A stretch of DNA of 17,786 nt from Ruminococcus sp. UBA4275 (lineage in GTDB: Bacteria; Bacillota; Clostridia; Oscillospirales; Ruminococcaceae): positions 1 to 17,786 of the forward strand of contig DGVV01000177.1 in the NCBI GenBank assembly GCA_002395085.1, written 5' to 3'. Below the pieces are notes generated by a model. It worked only from the letters and a program-made list of their open reading frames with translations. It was not told the origin of the DNA and did not search any database. The translations under genes and the position numbers were made by a program. Positions 1 through 7,023 of the stretch are shown one piece after another (position 1 is the stretch's first letter; every line of letters starts with the position of its first letter).

Positions 1-194
1 ACACTCCGCGGTGAGTTTGCAAGCAAACTCACCCATACCCCGCCAAAGGGATACTATCCCTTTGGAATCCCATTTATGTGAAATATAGCAAATACGTTCT
101 TTTTCATATTGTTCCAAAAAAGGGATTCTTAAGGGCTAGTAGCCCTTAAGCGGGAGTTTGAGGTGAATTTGCCTGCAAATTCATGCGAAGCGAG
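1..194. repeat. Nested palindromic element with two long inverted arms
   Basis: Four near-perfect palindromes are seen: GTGAGTTTGC at 11-20 with 23-32, CCAAAGGGATA at 43-53 with 55-65, CTTAAGGGCTA at 128-138 with 140-150, and TGAATTTGC at 164-172 with 175-183. The block 11-71 also aligns almost base for base with the reverse complement of 122-184. The two halves are therefore inverted arms of about 62 bases around an AT-rich core of 50 bases. Differences between the arms mostly occur on both sides of a stem, so the stems survive while the sequence changes. Similarity weakens but seems to continue to base 1, so the element may extend left of the window. A related half-unit lies at 10420-10507. 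It resembles a MITE- or REP-type structured repeat; I do not recognise a named family. Confidence 0.8.
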
Positions 195-241
195 CGGCAC
201 CCTCAATATAAATCCGTCGGAGACACTTTATCTACAGACTG

Positions 242-283
242 AGCGGAGAACCCTTCAAAAGGTTCTCCGCTGCTTTTTGTTTT
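242..283 (+). terminator. Rho-independent terminator
   Basis: AGCGGAGAACC at 242-252 pairs perfectly with GGTTCTCCGCT at 261-271 around an 8-base loop, followed by the T-rich run CTTTTTGTTTT on the plus strand. It should end a plus-strand transcript entering from left of the window. Read on the minus strand it has no T tract, so it is a poor terminator for the barnase/barstar operon. The stem is closely related in sequence to the terminator at 10380-10415. Confidence 0.85.
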
Positions 284-301
284 ACATGGCTTTTACATGG
301 C
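280..301. repeat. 11-bp tandem duplication at the barstar stop
   Basis: TTTTACATGGC occurs twice head to tail (280-290 and 291-301). Read on the minus strand, the first copy encodes the last two residues (Ala-Met) and the TAA stop of the barstar gene; the second lies just after it. It looks like a small slippage duplication at the gene end. Confidence 0.7.
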
Positions 302-571
302 GTTGATCTTCAGCCGGTCGGGGTCTTCCCGTTCTGCACGCAGAATCGCACTTAATGCTGCCCTGCCGTAACTGTGCAGATTATCCAGCAGACACTGGAT
401 GTGCAGCAGGTCGATCTCAGTCGGCTGCGGCAGCGACGTCAGACAGTCGTATAATGCATCCAGATTTTCGCCGTACCAGCCCGGCAGACGCAGCTTCGAT
501 GCAAAGGCTTCGTGAAATTCTTCATGCGTCGTGATCTCCGAACAGTCAATCGTGACGTGCAGTGTGCGCAT
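293..571 (-). CDS. Barstar-family ribonuclease inhibitor
   Basis: A 92-residue cytoplasmic protein without a signal peptide, matching barstar in length and core sequence. The barnase-binding segment is visible as WYGENLDALYDCLT (residues 32-45), closely matching Bacillus barstar YYGENLDALWDCLT. D38 and D42 correspond to barstar D35 and D39, which insert into the barnase active site, and W32 takes the place of Y29. Barstar is known to bind barnase tightly and block its active site inside the producer cell. The ATG lies 2 bases after the stop of the barnase-like gene, so the pair is probably translationally coupled, toxin first and inhibitor second. The expected role is protection against ribonuclease that folds before export. 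The assignment is secure; that this exact pair interacts is inferred from the adjacency. Confidence 0.93.
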   Translation of the reverse strand: MRTLHVTIDCSEITTHEEFHEAFASKLRLPGWYGENLDALYDCLTSLPQPTEIDLLHIQCLLDNLHSYGRAALSAILRAEREDPDRLKINAM

Positions 572-573
572 TC

Positions 574-1269
574 TTATTCCTCCCCGTATAATAGTTCAAA
601 GGTTTTGTAATGATCCTCTGTGTAGTAGATCAGTCCGTCATTGGAAAAGACAATCCGCTTTGCGCCGCGCGATTTCTTCCCAAGGGTGTCGATGTCGCAT
701 TCGGTGTATTCTCTGCCCTCTGCCGAGGGGAGACTGCCTTCGTAATTGCCGAAGTAGCTTCCGCCGATGCAGCAGCCCGGTGCATACGGCTCTAACGAGC
801 CGCCTTCCCAGCCAAGCTTCTGCGCCTGCTTCTTCGTGATGAAGTTTCCGGGCAGCTCGCCATACGTGTAAATGTACAGCGCTACGTCCTCTTTTGTGGT
901 GTATACGCCGTCTTTGTCAATCGTCGCTTCTGCCGTCAGCGTACCGGTTTCTGTCAGCGGAGGCGCTTCGTATGCCGTTGTCGTTTCCCGCAGAATCGCC
1001 GTTGTTTCCGGTTCTGCCGTTGTTGTCTCCGCTGCCGTTGTTGTCTCCGCTGCCGTTGTTGTCTCCGCTGCCGTTGTTGTCTCCGCTGCCGTTGTTGTCT
1101 CCGTGAGCAGCGTCTCGACCGGCCGGATCGGCGGCGTCGGGGTGTCCTCTATCACAAGCGAATACTCCGGCTGCGTCGTTGTGACCGCCGGCGCGGCTGC
1201 CGGTTTCTTTCCGCAGCCCGTCAGCAGCAGCAAACTGCTCAGCAGCAGCGATATTTGTTTGCGCGTCAT
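574..1269 (-). CDS. Lipoprotein-anchored barnase-type ribonuclease
   Basis: A 231-residue predicted surface ribonuclease. The ATG at 1269 is chosen because AAAGGGGGAAC lies just upstream and the product begins with a lipoprotein signal: hydrophobic stretch, then lipobox L16-T17-G18-C19. Residues about 52-110 form a Thr/Glu/Ala-rich linker with five ETTTAA repeats. Residues about 125-229 are a barnase domain. The ITK lysine (K146, barnase K27), the catalytic base E190 (E73), R201 and R205 (R83, R87) and the general acid H220 in DHYKTF (H102) are all present. Barnase cleaves single-stranded RNA 3' of purines, preferring G. Classical barnase is secreted free; tethering by lipid and a flexible stalk is unusual. 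It is followed by the barstar gene after 2 bases. It could scavenge extracellular RNA or attack rivals; the sequence does not decide. Confidence 0.93.
   Translation of the reverse strand: MTRKQISLLLSSLLLLTGCGKKPAAAPAVTTTQPEYSLVIEDTPTPPIRPVETLLTETTTAAETTTAAETTTAAETTTAAETTTAEPETTAILRETTTAYEAPPLTETGTLTAEATIDKDGVYTTKEDVALYIYTYGELPGNFITKKQAQKLGWEGGSLEPYAPGCCIGGSYFGNYEGSLPSAEGREYTECDIDTLGKKSRGAKRIVFSNDGLIYYTEDHYKTFELLYGEE
1015..1104. repeat. Five tandem 18-bp repeats encoding ETTTAA
   Basis: The unit TGCCGTTGTTGTCTCCGC is repeated at 1015, 1033, 1051, 1069 and 1087, the last differing in its final base. On the minus strand each unit encodes six residues of the Thr/Glu/Ala stalk of the ribonuclease lipoprotein. 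Near-identity at the DNA level points to recent slippage or unequal recombination, so stalk length probably varies between strains. Confidence 0.9.
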
Positions 1270-1305
1270 CGCAAGTTCCCCCTTTCTCTGGCGCGTTCTG
1301 TTGTC

Positions 1306-1334
1306 ATTATAGCACGTTTTTGTGAAATTGTAAA
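1306..1334 (-). promoter_or_regulatory. Sigma-70 type promoter for the barnase/barstar operon
   Basis: On the minus strand, TTTACA (1334-1329) and TATAAT (1311-1306) are separated by exactly 17 bases. That is one mismatch at -35 and a perfect -10. The predicted transcript starts near 1299, about 30 bases before the ribonuclease ATG, leaving a short leader that holds only the ribosome-binding site. This suggests constitutive, fairly strong expression. Confidence 0.85.
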
Positions 1335-1351
1335 GAGACTTTTTTTGCGGA

Positions 1352-1384
1352 CCGGCGGCAGGAGACTGTTCCGCCGGCTTTTTG
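1352..1384 (+). terminator. Terminator-like hairpin in the divergent gap
   Basis: CCGGCGG (1352-1358) pairs with CCGCCGG (1371-1377) around a 12-base loop and is followed by C and five T on the plus strand. No plus-strand gene precedes it here. It may stop transcription antisense to the ribonuclease operon, or act as an attenuator in a long leader of the phage-like cassette. On the minus strand it lacks a T tract. Confidence 0.55.
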
Positions 1385-1420
1385 CAGAGAGTTCCGGAAA
1401 CGGAAAAATCATCGGGAAAT

Positions 1421-1508
1421 TGCACAAAATCAGATTTGGAATTTGTGCAGGAGGACGAAATTTTCAGAAACTTTTTGCAATGATGCACACAAACGTGCAT
1501 CATTTGCA
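1421..1508. promoter_or_regulatory. TGCAC-rich palindromes upstream of the phage-like cassette
   Basis: Two inverted repeats lie here. TGCACAAA (1421-1428) pairs with TTTGTGCA (1442-1449). AATGATGCAC (1479-1488) pairs with GTGCATCATT (1495-1504) around a 6-base centre, and outer TGCA arms extend it to 1477-1508 with one bulged base. TGCAC or its complement GTGCA recurs five times in about 90 bases. No T tract follows either palindrome, so they are not obvious terminators; operators or a structured leader are possible. I see no convincing sigma-70 promoter between here and 1623. This entry and the two before it are all I can identify in the 353-base gap 1270-1622, whose last 110 bases are pyrimidine-rich without visible features. 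Confidence 0.5.
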
Positions 1509-1622
1509 CCGTTTCTCCACGGCTTTCAGACAGCAGACTGCATGGCTTTCCGCCGCTCTCTCTCCTGCATCTGCTGCCTGCCGCTTTTCCGCTTTCCGTT
1601 TCCCGAAAGGAGGTCCTCCGTT

Positions 1623-2144
1623 TTGCAATCCTATCCGCATGAACTGCGCGCCGCCTTCTGCCGGTGGTATCTTGCGCTCGCAGACCCCGCAGAAGCTGCC
1701 CGCCGCGCAGGCTGTCCGCCGGATACCGCTGCGGCTGACGGTCTCGCTATGCTGCGTCTCCCTGCCTGCCGCTCTGCCCTCCGCAGACTCGCGGAACAAT
1801 CTGCGGTGCCGCTCCGGCAGCTTGTCATTGCCGGCCTTTCCCGCCTCGCCTTTGCACCCGCCAATGATGCCGCAAAACTCGTTTTCTCGGACGATGCCCT
1901 CTCCGCCGATGACATCGCACAGCTCGACCTGTTTCATGTCTGTGAGCTGAAACGTGTGCGCGGCGGCGGTGTGGAAGTCCGGCTTTTTGACCGGCAGAAG
2001 GCGATGGAAAAGCTCCTCGAATGTGCCGGCTATTCCGATGAGAAAGGCGCTGCAAATGCCCTCCTCCGCGCCCTCAGCGGCGGAGAGACGAGCGCTCCTG
2101 ATGACCCCGCGCAGCCCTTCCCTGAAGGCGGCGATGACGTTTGA
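1623..2144 (+). CDS. Phage terminase small subunit-like protein (TerS)
   Basis: A 173-residue protein starting at TTG 1623, placed by the strong site AAAGGAGGTCC (1606-1616); the frame stays open upstream, but that extension has no good ribosome site. The N-terminus (YPHELRAAFCRWYLALADPAEAARRAG) has the helix-turn-helix pattern of small terminases, and the C-terminal half carries the basic VEVRLFDRQKAMEKLLE segment typical of Terminase_2-type small subunits. TerS recognises phage DNA and loads the large terminase. It is the first gene of a nine-gene run, and its stop overlaps the TTG of the large terminase by 4 bases. The family call is by pattern and position; small terminases diverge quickly, so it is less certain than the next gene. 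Confidence 0.8.
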   Translation: MQSYPHELRAAFCRWYLALADPAEAARRAGCPPDTAAADGLAMLRLPACRSALRRLAEQSAVPLRQLVIAGLSRLAFAPANDAAKLVFSDDALSADDIAQLDLFHVCELKRVRGGGVEVRLFDRQKAMEKLLECAGYSDEKGAANALLRALSGGETSAPDDPAQPFPEGGDDV

Positions 2145-3445
2145 ATAGCTGGAATAATCTCCCGTGCGATGCCGAAATTGCCCTGAATGCGCGCTTTTCA
2201 CCCAAACAGCGTACTGCACTCAACTGGTGGCGCATCAAGCCGTACCGCAATCTCGATGCCGTCATCTGCGACGGTGCGGTGCGTTCCGGTAAAACAACGG
2301 CGCTCTCCCTCGGCTTTATGATCTGGAGTGCGGCTTCGTTTCACGGGCAATCCTTTGCGCTCTGCGGGAAAACTGTGACTGCCCTGCGCCGCAATCTCGT
2401 TTTTCCGCTCGTCAGACAGCTCAGAATTCTCGGTTTCCGCATCTCTGAGAAAATTACCAAAAGCTATTTCGATGCCTCCTTCGGCGGGCATTCCAATCGC
2501 TATTACCTCTTTGGCGGTAAGGATGAAGGCTCGGCTGCCCTCATTCAGGGTATGACGCTCGCGGGCGTGCTGCTCGATGAGGTCGCTCTGATGCCGCGCT
2601 CCTTCGTGGAGCAAGCCGCCGCAAGATGCTCTGTGCGCGGCTCGAAACTCTGGTTCTCCTGCAATCCCGCTGCTCCTTCCCACTGGTTCTACCGCGAGTG
2701 GATTCTCTGCGCCGCTGAAAAACACGCGCTCTATCTCCACTTTACGATGGACGATAACCTCTCCCTCTCCCATGACGTCAAACGCCGCTATGAACGGCTC
2801 TATTCCGGCGCTTTCTATGACCGCTATGTCCGCGGTCTCTGGTCGGCGCAGGAGGGGCTGATCTATCCCATGTTCGACCCGCGGGTGCATATCCGTGAAC
2901 CGCCGGATGCCCCTGAGCGATTTGTCATCTCCTGCGACTACGGTACGATGAACCCCGCTTCCTTCGGGCTATGGGGTCTTTGCCGCGGGCGCTGGTACCG
3001 TATCGCTGAGGAGTACTATGACGCCCGGAAATCCGGTGTGCCGCGCACCGATGAGGAGCATTATCTCGCCCTTGTTCGTCTCGCCGGAGACCGTGACATC
3101 GAACAGGTCATCGTTGACCCCTCTGCCGCTAGCTTCATCGCCTGCATCCGCAGACATGGCAGATTCCGCGCTGTTCCTGCGAAAAATGACGTTCTCTCCG
3201 GCATCCGCCGCGTCGCAGATGCCCTCCGCAGCGGCGAGATCGCCTTCTCTGAACGCTGCGCCGATTCCATCCGCGAATTCTCCCTCTATGTCTGGGATAC
3301 CGCCGCGAACCGCGATCAGCCGCGCAAGGAATTCGATCACGCGATGGATGACATCCGCTACTTTACCGTGACCGTGCTGGGCCGCGAATCCGAAGATCCG
3401 TTCTTTGTCGCTTCCCTCCGGCGCGGGGACGGGGCGCACCGCTGA
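2141..3445 (+). CDS. Phage terminase large subunit (TerL)
   Basis: A 434-residue DNA-packaging ATPase and nuclease of the PBSX-like Terminase_3 type, full length. Walker A is GAVRSGKT (residues 45-52), Walker B ends in D146-E147 (VLLDE), and the coupling motif is SCNP (173-176). The C-terminal RNase-H-like nuclease shows its acidic residues at D266 (CDYGTMN), D326 (VDPSA) and D403/D404 (HAMDDIRY). TerL drives DNA into an empty prohead through the portal and cuts it. Every catalytic position looks intact, unlike a decaying prophage. The TTG start overlaps the TerS stop (TTGA); a GAAGGCGG stretch lies about 11 bases upstream. The gene is followed by the portal after 39 bases. Confidence 0.95.
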   Translation: MNSWNNLPCDAEIALNARFSPKQRTALNWWRIKPYRNLDAVICDGAVRSGKTTALSLGFMIWSAASFHGQSFALCGKTVTALRRNLVFPLVRQLRILGFRISEKITKSYFDASFGGHSNRYYLFGGKDEGSAALIQGMTLAGVLLDEVALMPRSFVEQAAARCSVRGSKLWFSCNPAAPSHWFYREWILCAAEKHALYLHFTMDDNLSLSHDVKRRYERLYSGAFYDRYVRGLWSAQEGLIYPMFDPRVHIREPPDAPERFVISCDYGTMNPASFGLWGLCRGRWYRIAEEYYDARKSGVPRTDEEHYLALVRLAGDRDIEQVIVDPSAASFIACIRRHGRFRAVPAKNDVLSGIRRVADALRSGEIAFSERCADSIREFSLYVWDTAANRDQPRKEFDHAMDDIRYFTVTVLGRESEDPFFVASLRRGDGAHR

Positions 3446-3484
3446 ACGCCCCTACCCCTTTCCTTCCGATGGAGGTGTTTCATT

Positions 3485-4666
3485 TTGCACGTCTTTCCGC
3501 GCTTTCGCTTCCGCAGACAGCCGCAGCCTTCCGCTGCTGCGCTCCCTGTTCTGCTCACTCCGCCCAGAGCTGCCCCCGCAGATGCGCTCCCGCTTGCTCC
3601 GCCCTTCGACCCCTCGCCGCAGGAATGGCAGCTCTATGATGCCCTCCGGTATGCCGTCCCCGTCATTGACGCCGCCCTCCGCAAAATCGTCCGGCTGACC
3701 GGCGGATTCCGCCTCGAAGCTGATTCCGCCGATGCGCAGCGGCTGCTCGATCATTTCGCGGATCATGTTCCCGTCAATGGCGCGGGCGTCTCCCTCCAGC
3801 TCTTTGCGGATCAGATGCTCGACAGTCTCCTCACTTACGGCAATGCCGTCGGGGAACTGCTGCCCGATGAGGACGGGTTTCCTGCTGCGCTGATGACGGC
3901 GCATCCCAAAGTGCTGAAAGTATCGCCCGATACCGCTGCGCGGTGCGCCTTCTCCCTCAGACAGGATGACGGTTCCTGCATCCCGCTGGCACACCCCGAA
4001 CGAATCCTCTTTGCTGCGCTCGATCCCCCCGCCGGCAGTGTCAACGGCGTCTCTGTGCTGCGCGGGCTGCCCGATGTCTCCCGCATCCTCCTCCGCATCT
4101 ACCAGTGCATCGGGCAGAATTATGACCGCGCAGGCAATGTCCGCTATGCTGTGACCTATCGGCCAGACGGGAATTCCGCCGCCTTTGCCAAAGATCATGC
4201 GGCGCAGATCGCGGATGCATGGCAGAATGGCATCCGCGCGGCTGAATACGGCGAGGTGCAGGATTTTGTCGCCGTCGGAGATGTCTCCATTCAGGTCATC
4301 GGTGCGGAAAATCAGCTCTTTGATACCAATGTTCCCGTCCGGCAGCTGCTCGAACAGATTACCGCGAAACTCTCCATTCCGCCCTTTTTGCTCGGTTTTT
4401 CCTGGTCAACGACCGAACGGATGTCTGCGCAGCAATCCGATATTCTGACCTCGGAACTGGAGTATTTCCGCAGGGTTCTCACGCCTGTTCTCCGCAAAAT
4501 CGGAAACGCCGTTCTCCGATGCGGCGGTTTCTCCGAAAATGTCAGAGTCGTGTGGGAGATTATCAATTTGCAGGATGAAACCGAACTCGCGGATGCCCGG
4601 CTCAAAAATGCACAGGCCGCGGAGATCGAGCTGCGCATCGGCGGGGACCATGCTGCGAATGCCTGA
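3485..4666 (+). CDS. Phage portal protein
   Basis: A 393-residue portal subunit. The family forms the dodecameric channel at one capsid vertex, where the terminase docks and the neck attaches. The segment QLYDALRYAVPVIDAALRKI (about residues 51-70) is the conserved helical start seen in portals of Firmicutes phages. The later AKLSIPPFLLGFSWSTTERM stretch followed by ELEYFRRVLTPVLRKI corresponds to the clip/wing region and crown-side helices. Length is normal to slightly short. Translation starts at TTG 3485, with GGAGGTG at 3471-3477 giving good spacing; it is the third gene in a row with a TTG start. Position after TerL supports the call. Confidence 0.9.
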   Translation: MHVFPRFRFRRQPQPSAAALPVLLTPPRAAPADALPLAPPFDPSPQEWQLYDALRYAVPVIDAALRKIVRLTGGFRLEADSADAQRLLDHFADHVPVNGAGVSLQLFADQMLDSLLTYGNAVGELLPDEDGFPAALMTAHPKVLKVSPDTAARCAFSLRQDDGSCIPLAHPERILFAALDPPAGSVNGVSVLRGLPDVSRILLRIYQCIGQNYDRAGNVRYAVTYRPDGNSAAFAKDHAAQIADAWQNGIRAAEYGEVQDFVAVGDVSIQVIGAENQLFDTNVPVRQLLEQITAKLSIPPFLLGFSWSTTERMSAQQSDILTSELEYFRRVLTPVLRKIGNAVLRCGGFSENVRVVWEIINLQDETELADARLKNAQAAEIELRIGGDHAANA

Positions 4667-4683
4667 TCGCTTTTTGTTTCATG

Positions 4684-4702
4684 TGCGGACTATGCTTCCG
4701 CA
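4684..4702 (+). promoter_or_regulatory. Small hairpin just upstream of the capsid ribosome site
   Basis: TGCGGA (4684-4689) pairs with TCCGCA (4697-4702) around a 7-base loop in the 51-base gap between portal and capsid genes, directly before AAAGG (4704-4708). A hairpin here could protect a processed mRNA 5' end and raise capsid expression over its neighbours; this is inference from position. Confidence 0.4.
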
Positions 4703-4717
4703 GAAAGGCTGGCTGAT

Positions 4718-5686
4718 ATGCTGAATTATGAATCTGTAAAACTCGAAAAGGGTCTCTATCATCTCGCAAACCGCTCCTTTACTCAGGCGCTCGAACTCGC
4801 TGACCCCTCGGCACAGTATGCCGGTACGGAACTCGCAAATCTCGATGCCTTTGAACGGCAGCTCAAACGCTTCGATATCCGCATCGGCGGTGCGGACTGC
4901 GATAAGGTCGAAAAGTTCTTCACCACCACGGAGAGCGCTGTCCTCTTTCCGGAATTCGTCCGCAGAGCCGTGAAGCGCGGCATGGAGGAATCCATTCTGC
5001 CCGAAATTACTGCCGCGGTCTCTGCCGTCAGCGCGACCTCCTGCAAGGGCTTCTCGATCGACGAATCCGGCGGAAGCTACAGCTCCGAAACCGCTGAGGG
5101 CGCTGACCTCAAAAAGACCGTCATTACGGAGGGCGACGCCATCGCACTCAGCAAGTACGGCAGACTCGTTACCGCTTCCTATGAAACCGTCAGACAGCAG
5201 CGCATTGACGTCTTCGCTGTTATGCTCAGAGCCGTCGGCCATAAGCTCGCAGGCGCAATCGCCGGCAATGCACTCGGCACAATCGTCAGCTCTGTGACTC
5301 CGTTCCCCAAAACCGGTGCTGCAATGGCGTATTCTGACCTCACCGCCCTCTACGGCAAGTTCACGGACTATGATCTCACAACCGTCATCGCTTCGCCTGC
5401 CAATATCTCTGCGATCCTCGCGATGGACGAAATGGCAGAGCGTACCCTCGATGAAAAGGGACAGGTCAGACTGCCTTTCGGTGCGAAACTCCTCAAATCT
5501 GCTGCGCTGGATGACCATACTGTCATCGGCATCTCCAAAGACTTCGCCCTCGCCTGCATCACGGGTACGGATGTACTGCTCGAATCCGACAGACTCATTG
5601 ACTGTCAGCTTGACCGCATTGCCGTCTCTGTGCGCATCGGTTTTCAGTCCCTGATGTCCGGCGCTGCTGCCGTGCTGACCGTCTGA
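4718..5686 (+). CDS. HK97-fold major capsid protein
   Basis: A 322-residue protein in the capsid position. After an N-terminal arm of about 60 residues, the segment KFFTTTESAVLFPEFVRRAV (about residues 66-85) and the following GFSIDESGGSYSSET region match the N-arm, spine helix and extended E-loop pattern of HK97-fold capsids. The C-terminal part (YDLTTVIASPANISAILAMD, then FGAKLLKSAALDDHTVIGIS) has the A-domain pattern. Hundreds of copies would assemble an icosahedral shell. The ATG at 4718 has AAAGG 9 bases upstream. The prohead protease follows the capsid here, whereas most HK97-like phages have the reverse. Encapsulins share this fold, but the terminase, portal and protease neighbours favour a DNA-packaging capsid. 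Confidence 0.88.
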   Translation: MLNYESVKLEKGLYHLANRSFTQALELADPSAQYAGTELANLDAFERQLKRFDIRIGGADCDKVEKFFTTTESAVLFPEFVRRAVKRGMEESILPEITAAVSAVSATSCKGFSIDESGGSYSSETAEGADLKKTVITEGDAIALSKYGRLVTASYETVRQQRIDVFAVMLRAVGHKLAGAIAGNALGTIVSSVTPFPKTGAAMAYSDLTALYGKFTDYDLTTVIASPANISAILAMDEMAERTLDEKGQVRLPFGAKLLKSAALDDHTVIGISKDFALACITGTDVLLESDRLIDCQLDRIAVSVRIGFQSLMSGAAAVLTV

Positions 5687-5751
5687 GCGGCAGGGTATCT
5701 GCAAAATGTCCGCAAATACATCTGTTTTCTGCTGCGTAAAGGAGGCTTTGC

Positions 5752-6654
5752 ATGGAGCATTCCAAAAATCAGGAGGCTCTGCTGCGGGAGCTGAATCAGT
5801 TTACCCGCCGTACCCATTCCCTCGATGAGGTCTATATCTTTGACCTCATCCTCTGCGATAACGACATCGACCGCGACGGCGACTGCTTCTCCGATACCGC
5901 CCTCGATGAACTCCGGAAACGCTTCGTCGGCGTGACCGGTATCTTCGACCATGACCCCAGATCCGGAAATCAGACTGCCCGCATCTTCCATACCGAACTC
6001 TCCGCTGATCCCGAACGCAAAACCATCACCGGCAAGGACTATGTCTGCCTGCGCGCAAATGCCTATATGATCCGTACCGCGCAGAACGCTGACCTCATCC
6101 GCGAAATCGACGGCGGCATTAAAAAGGAAGTCAGCATCTCCTGCGCAATCTCCCAGAAACGCTGCTCCGTCTGCGGCGCGAATCTCCTGCGCGATGCCTG
6201 CGGGCATATCCGCGGGAAAGATTACGGCGGCGTTCCCTGCCATACCATCCTTGACGGCGTAACCGATGTCTTTGAGTGGAGCTTCGTTGCCGTTCCGGCA
6301 CAGCGCGGCGCGGGTGTGACCAAAAAACTCGGCGGATTGCCCTGCGATCCCGAAAAAGACGCCCTCAGACGCTCCGTCGGGCGGCTTACCGAAACCGTCG
6401 GTTCGCTGACCGATGCCCTCCGCAGAGATGTCATCCGGCTCTGCTTCCGCGACGGCTCAAATGCCTGCGCAAAAGCCCTCGCTCACGCGGCGGAACATCT
6501 CGATGCAGAGGCGCTGCTCTCTTTGCGCAAATCTTTGCAGGACGGGCTCGCTGCGCCCGATCCTGCGCCGCAGCTCCCTTCTGCCCCTGCTGCGCCTTCC
6601 GCTGATGCCGGTTCTCCCCTCAGCGCCTATCGCTTCGGGAGAGGGGAGGGCTGA
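5752..6654 (+). CDS. Prohead protease with scaffold-like C-terminal region
   Basis: A 300-residue protein with strong AAAGGAGG at 5739-5746. The N-terminal 190 residues look like a capsid-maturation protease: a DxDRDGD strand region (38-44), a candidate catalytic His in FDHDP (H67), a candidate Ser in KKEVSISCAIS (S128 or S130), and the closing EWSFVAVPAQ motif (175-184). A possible metal site C138-x2-C141-x8-C150-x-H152 is inserted before that motif. Residues about 200-265 are helical and charged with regular Leu/Val spacing, and the rest is Pro/Ala-rich, as in a cleavable scaffold. Such proteases digest the scaffold and trim capsid arms during maturation. No separate scaffold gene is present, so the fusion may serve both roles. 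The catalytic residues are my reading of the pattern, not an alignment. Confidence 0.78.
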   Translation: MEHSKNQEALLRELNQFTRRTHSLDEVYIFDLILCDNDIDRDGDCFSDTALDELRKRFVGVTGIFDHDPRSGNQTARIFHTELSADPERKTITGKDYVCLRANAYMIRTAQNADLIREIDGGIKKEVSISCAISQKRCSVCGANLLRDACGHIRGKDYGGVPCHTILDGVTDVFEWSFVAVPAQRGAGVTKKLGGLPCDPEKDALRRSVGRLTETVGSLTDALRRDVIRLCFRDGSNACAKALAHAAEHLDAEALLSLRKSLQDGLAAPDPAPQLPSAPAAPSADAGSPLSAYRFGRGEG

Positions 6655-6655
6655 G

Positions 6656-7006
6656 ATGCTGAAATCCAAGGTCACACAGGTCTTTCTCCTCTTTTCTATG
6701 CTGCCGGATGCCGGCGGCTGGGAGGAACTCATCGACGGGGCGCTCTGCCGCGTGGAGCAGCTCCTGCGCGATGATGCTGACGCCGATGACATCCGGCTGT
6801 GCTGGCTCGCCGCTGCGGATGCCCATTTGCAGTATCGCAGAATCCTTGCCGCAAATGCTGTGCAGCCCGGTTACGCCGGCAACAGCGGGATGCTCCGCGA
6901 CGGCAGAGCCGCTGTTGATCTCGCGGTCAAGCTCCGCGATGCCTACTATCAGGAATGCGCACCCCTCCTGCGGGATGACGCATTCGCCTTCTTCCATGTG
7001 CCGTGA
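6656..7006 (+). CDS. Head-tail connector-like protein
   Basis: A 116-residue, mostly helical acidic protein starting at ATG 6656, one base after the protease stop, with GAGAGGGGAGG upstream. Two predicted helices (GGWEELIDGALCRVEQLL and DDIRLCWLAAADAHLQYRRI) and a C-terminal helix match the size and layout of gp6/XkdH-type connectors that bind below the portal. Its place after capsid and protease supports this. It lacks a diagnostic motif, so the function rests on size, predicted helices and gene order. Confidence 0.65.
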   Translation: MLKSKVTQVFLLFSMLPDAGGWEELIDGALCRVEQLLRDDADADDIRLCWLAAADAHLQYRRILAANAVQPGYAGNSGMLRDGRAAVDLAVKLRDAYYQECAPLLRDDAFAFFHVP

Positions 7007-7023
7007 TCGGAGGTGCTGCCCTC

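Noticed and set aside
1015..1104. CRISPR array
   Set aside because: Five 18-bp units are directly adjacent with no spacers and encode an in-frame protein linker.
293..1269. Barnase/barstar as cargo of the phage-like cassette
   Set aside because: It is divergent, has its own promoter, and a 353-base gap with a terminator-like hairpin separates it; nothing ties the two beyond adjacency.
1443..1622. A longer N-terminus for the small terminase from TTG 1443
   Set aside because: The extra residues are low-complexity Cys/Phe/Arg-rich, while AAAGGAGGTCC at 1606-1616 places the start at 1623.
4718..5686. Encapsulin nanocompartment shell
   Set aside because: The fold is shared, but terminase, portal and maturation protease next to it indicate a DNA-packaging capsid; no cargo gene is evident.
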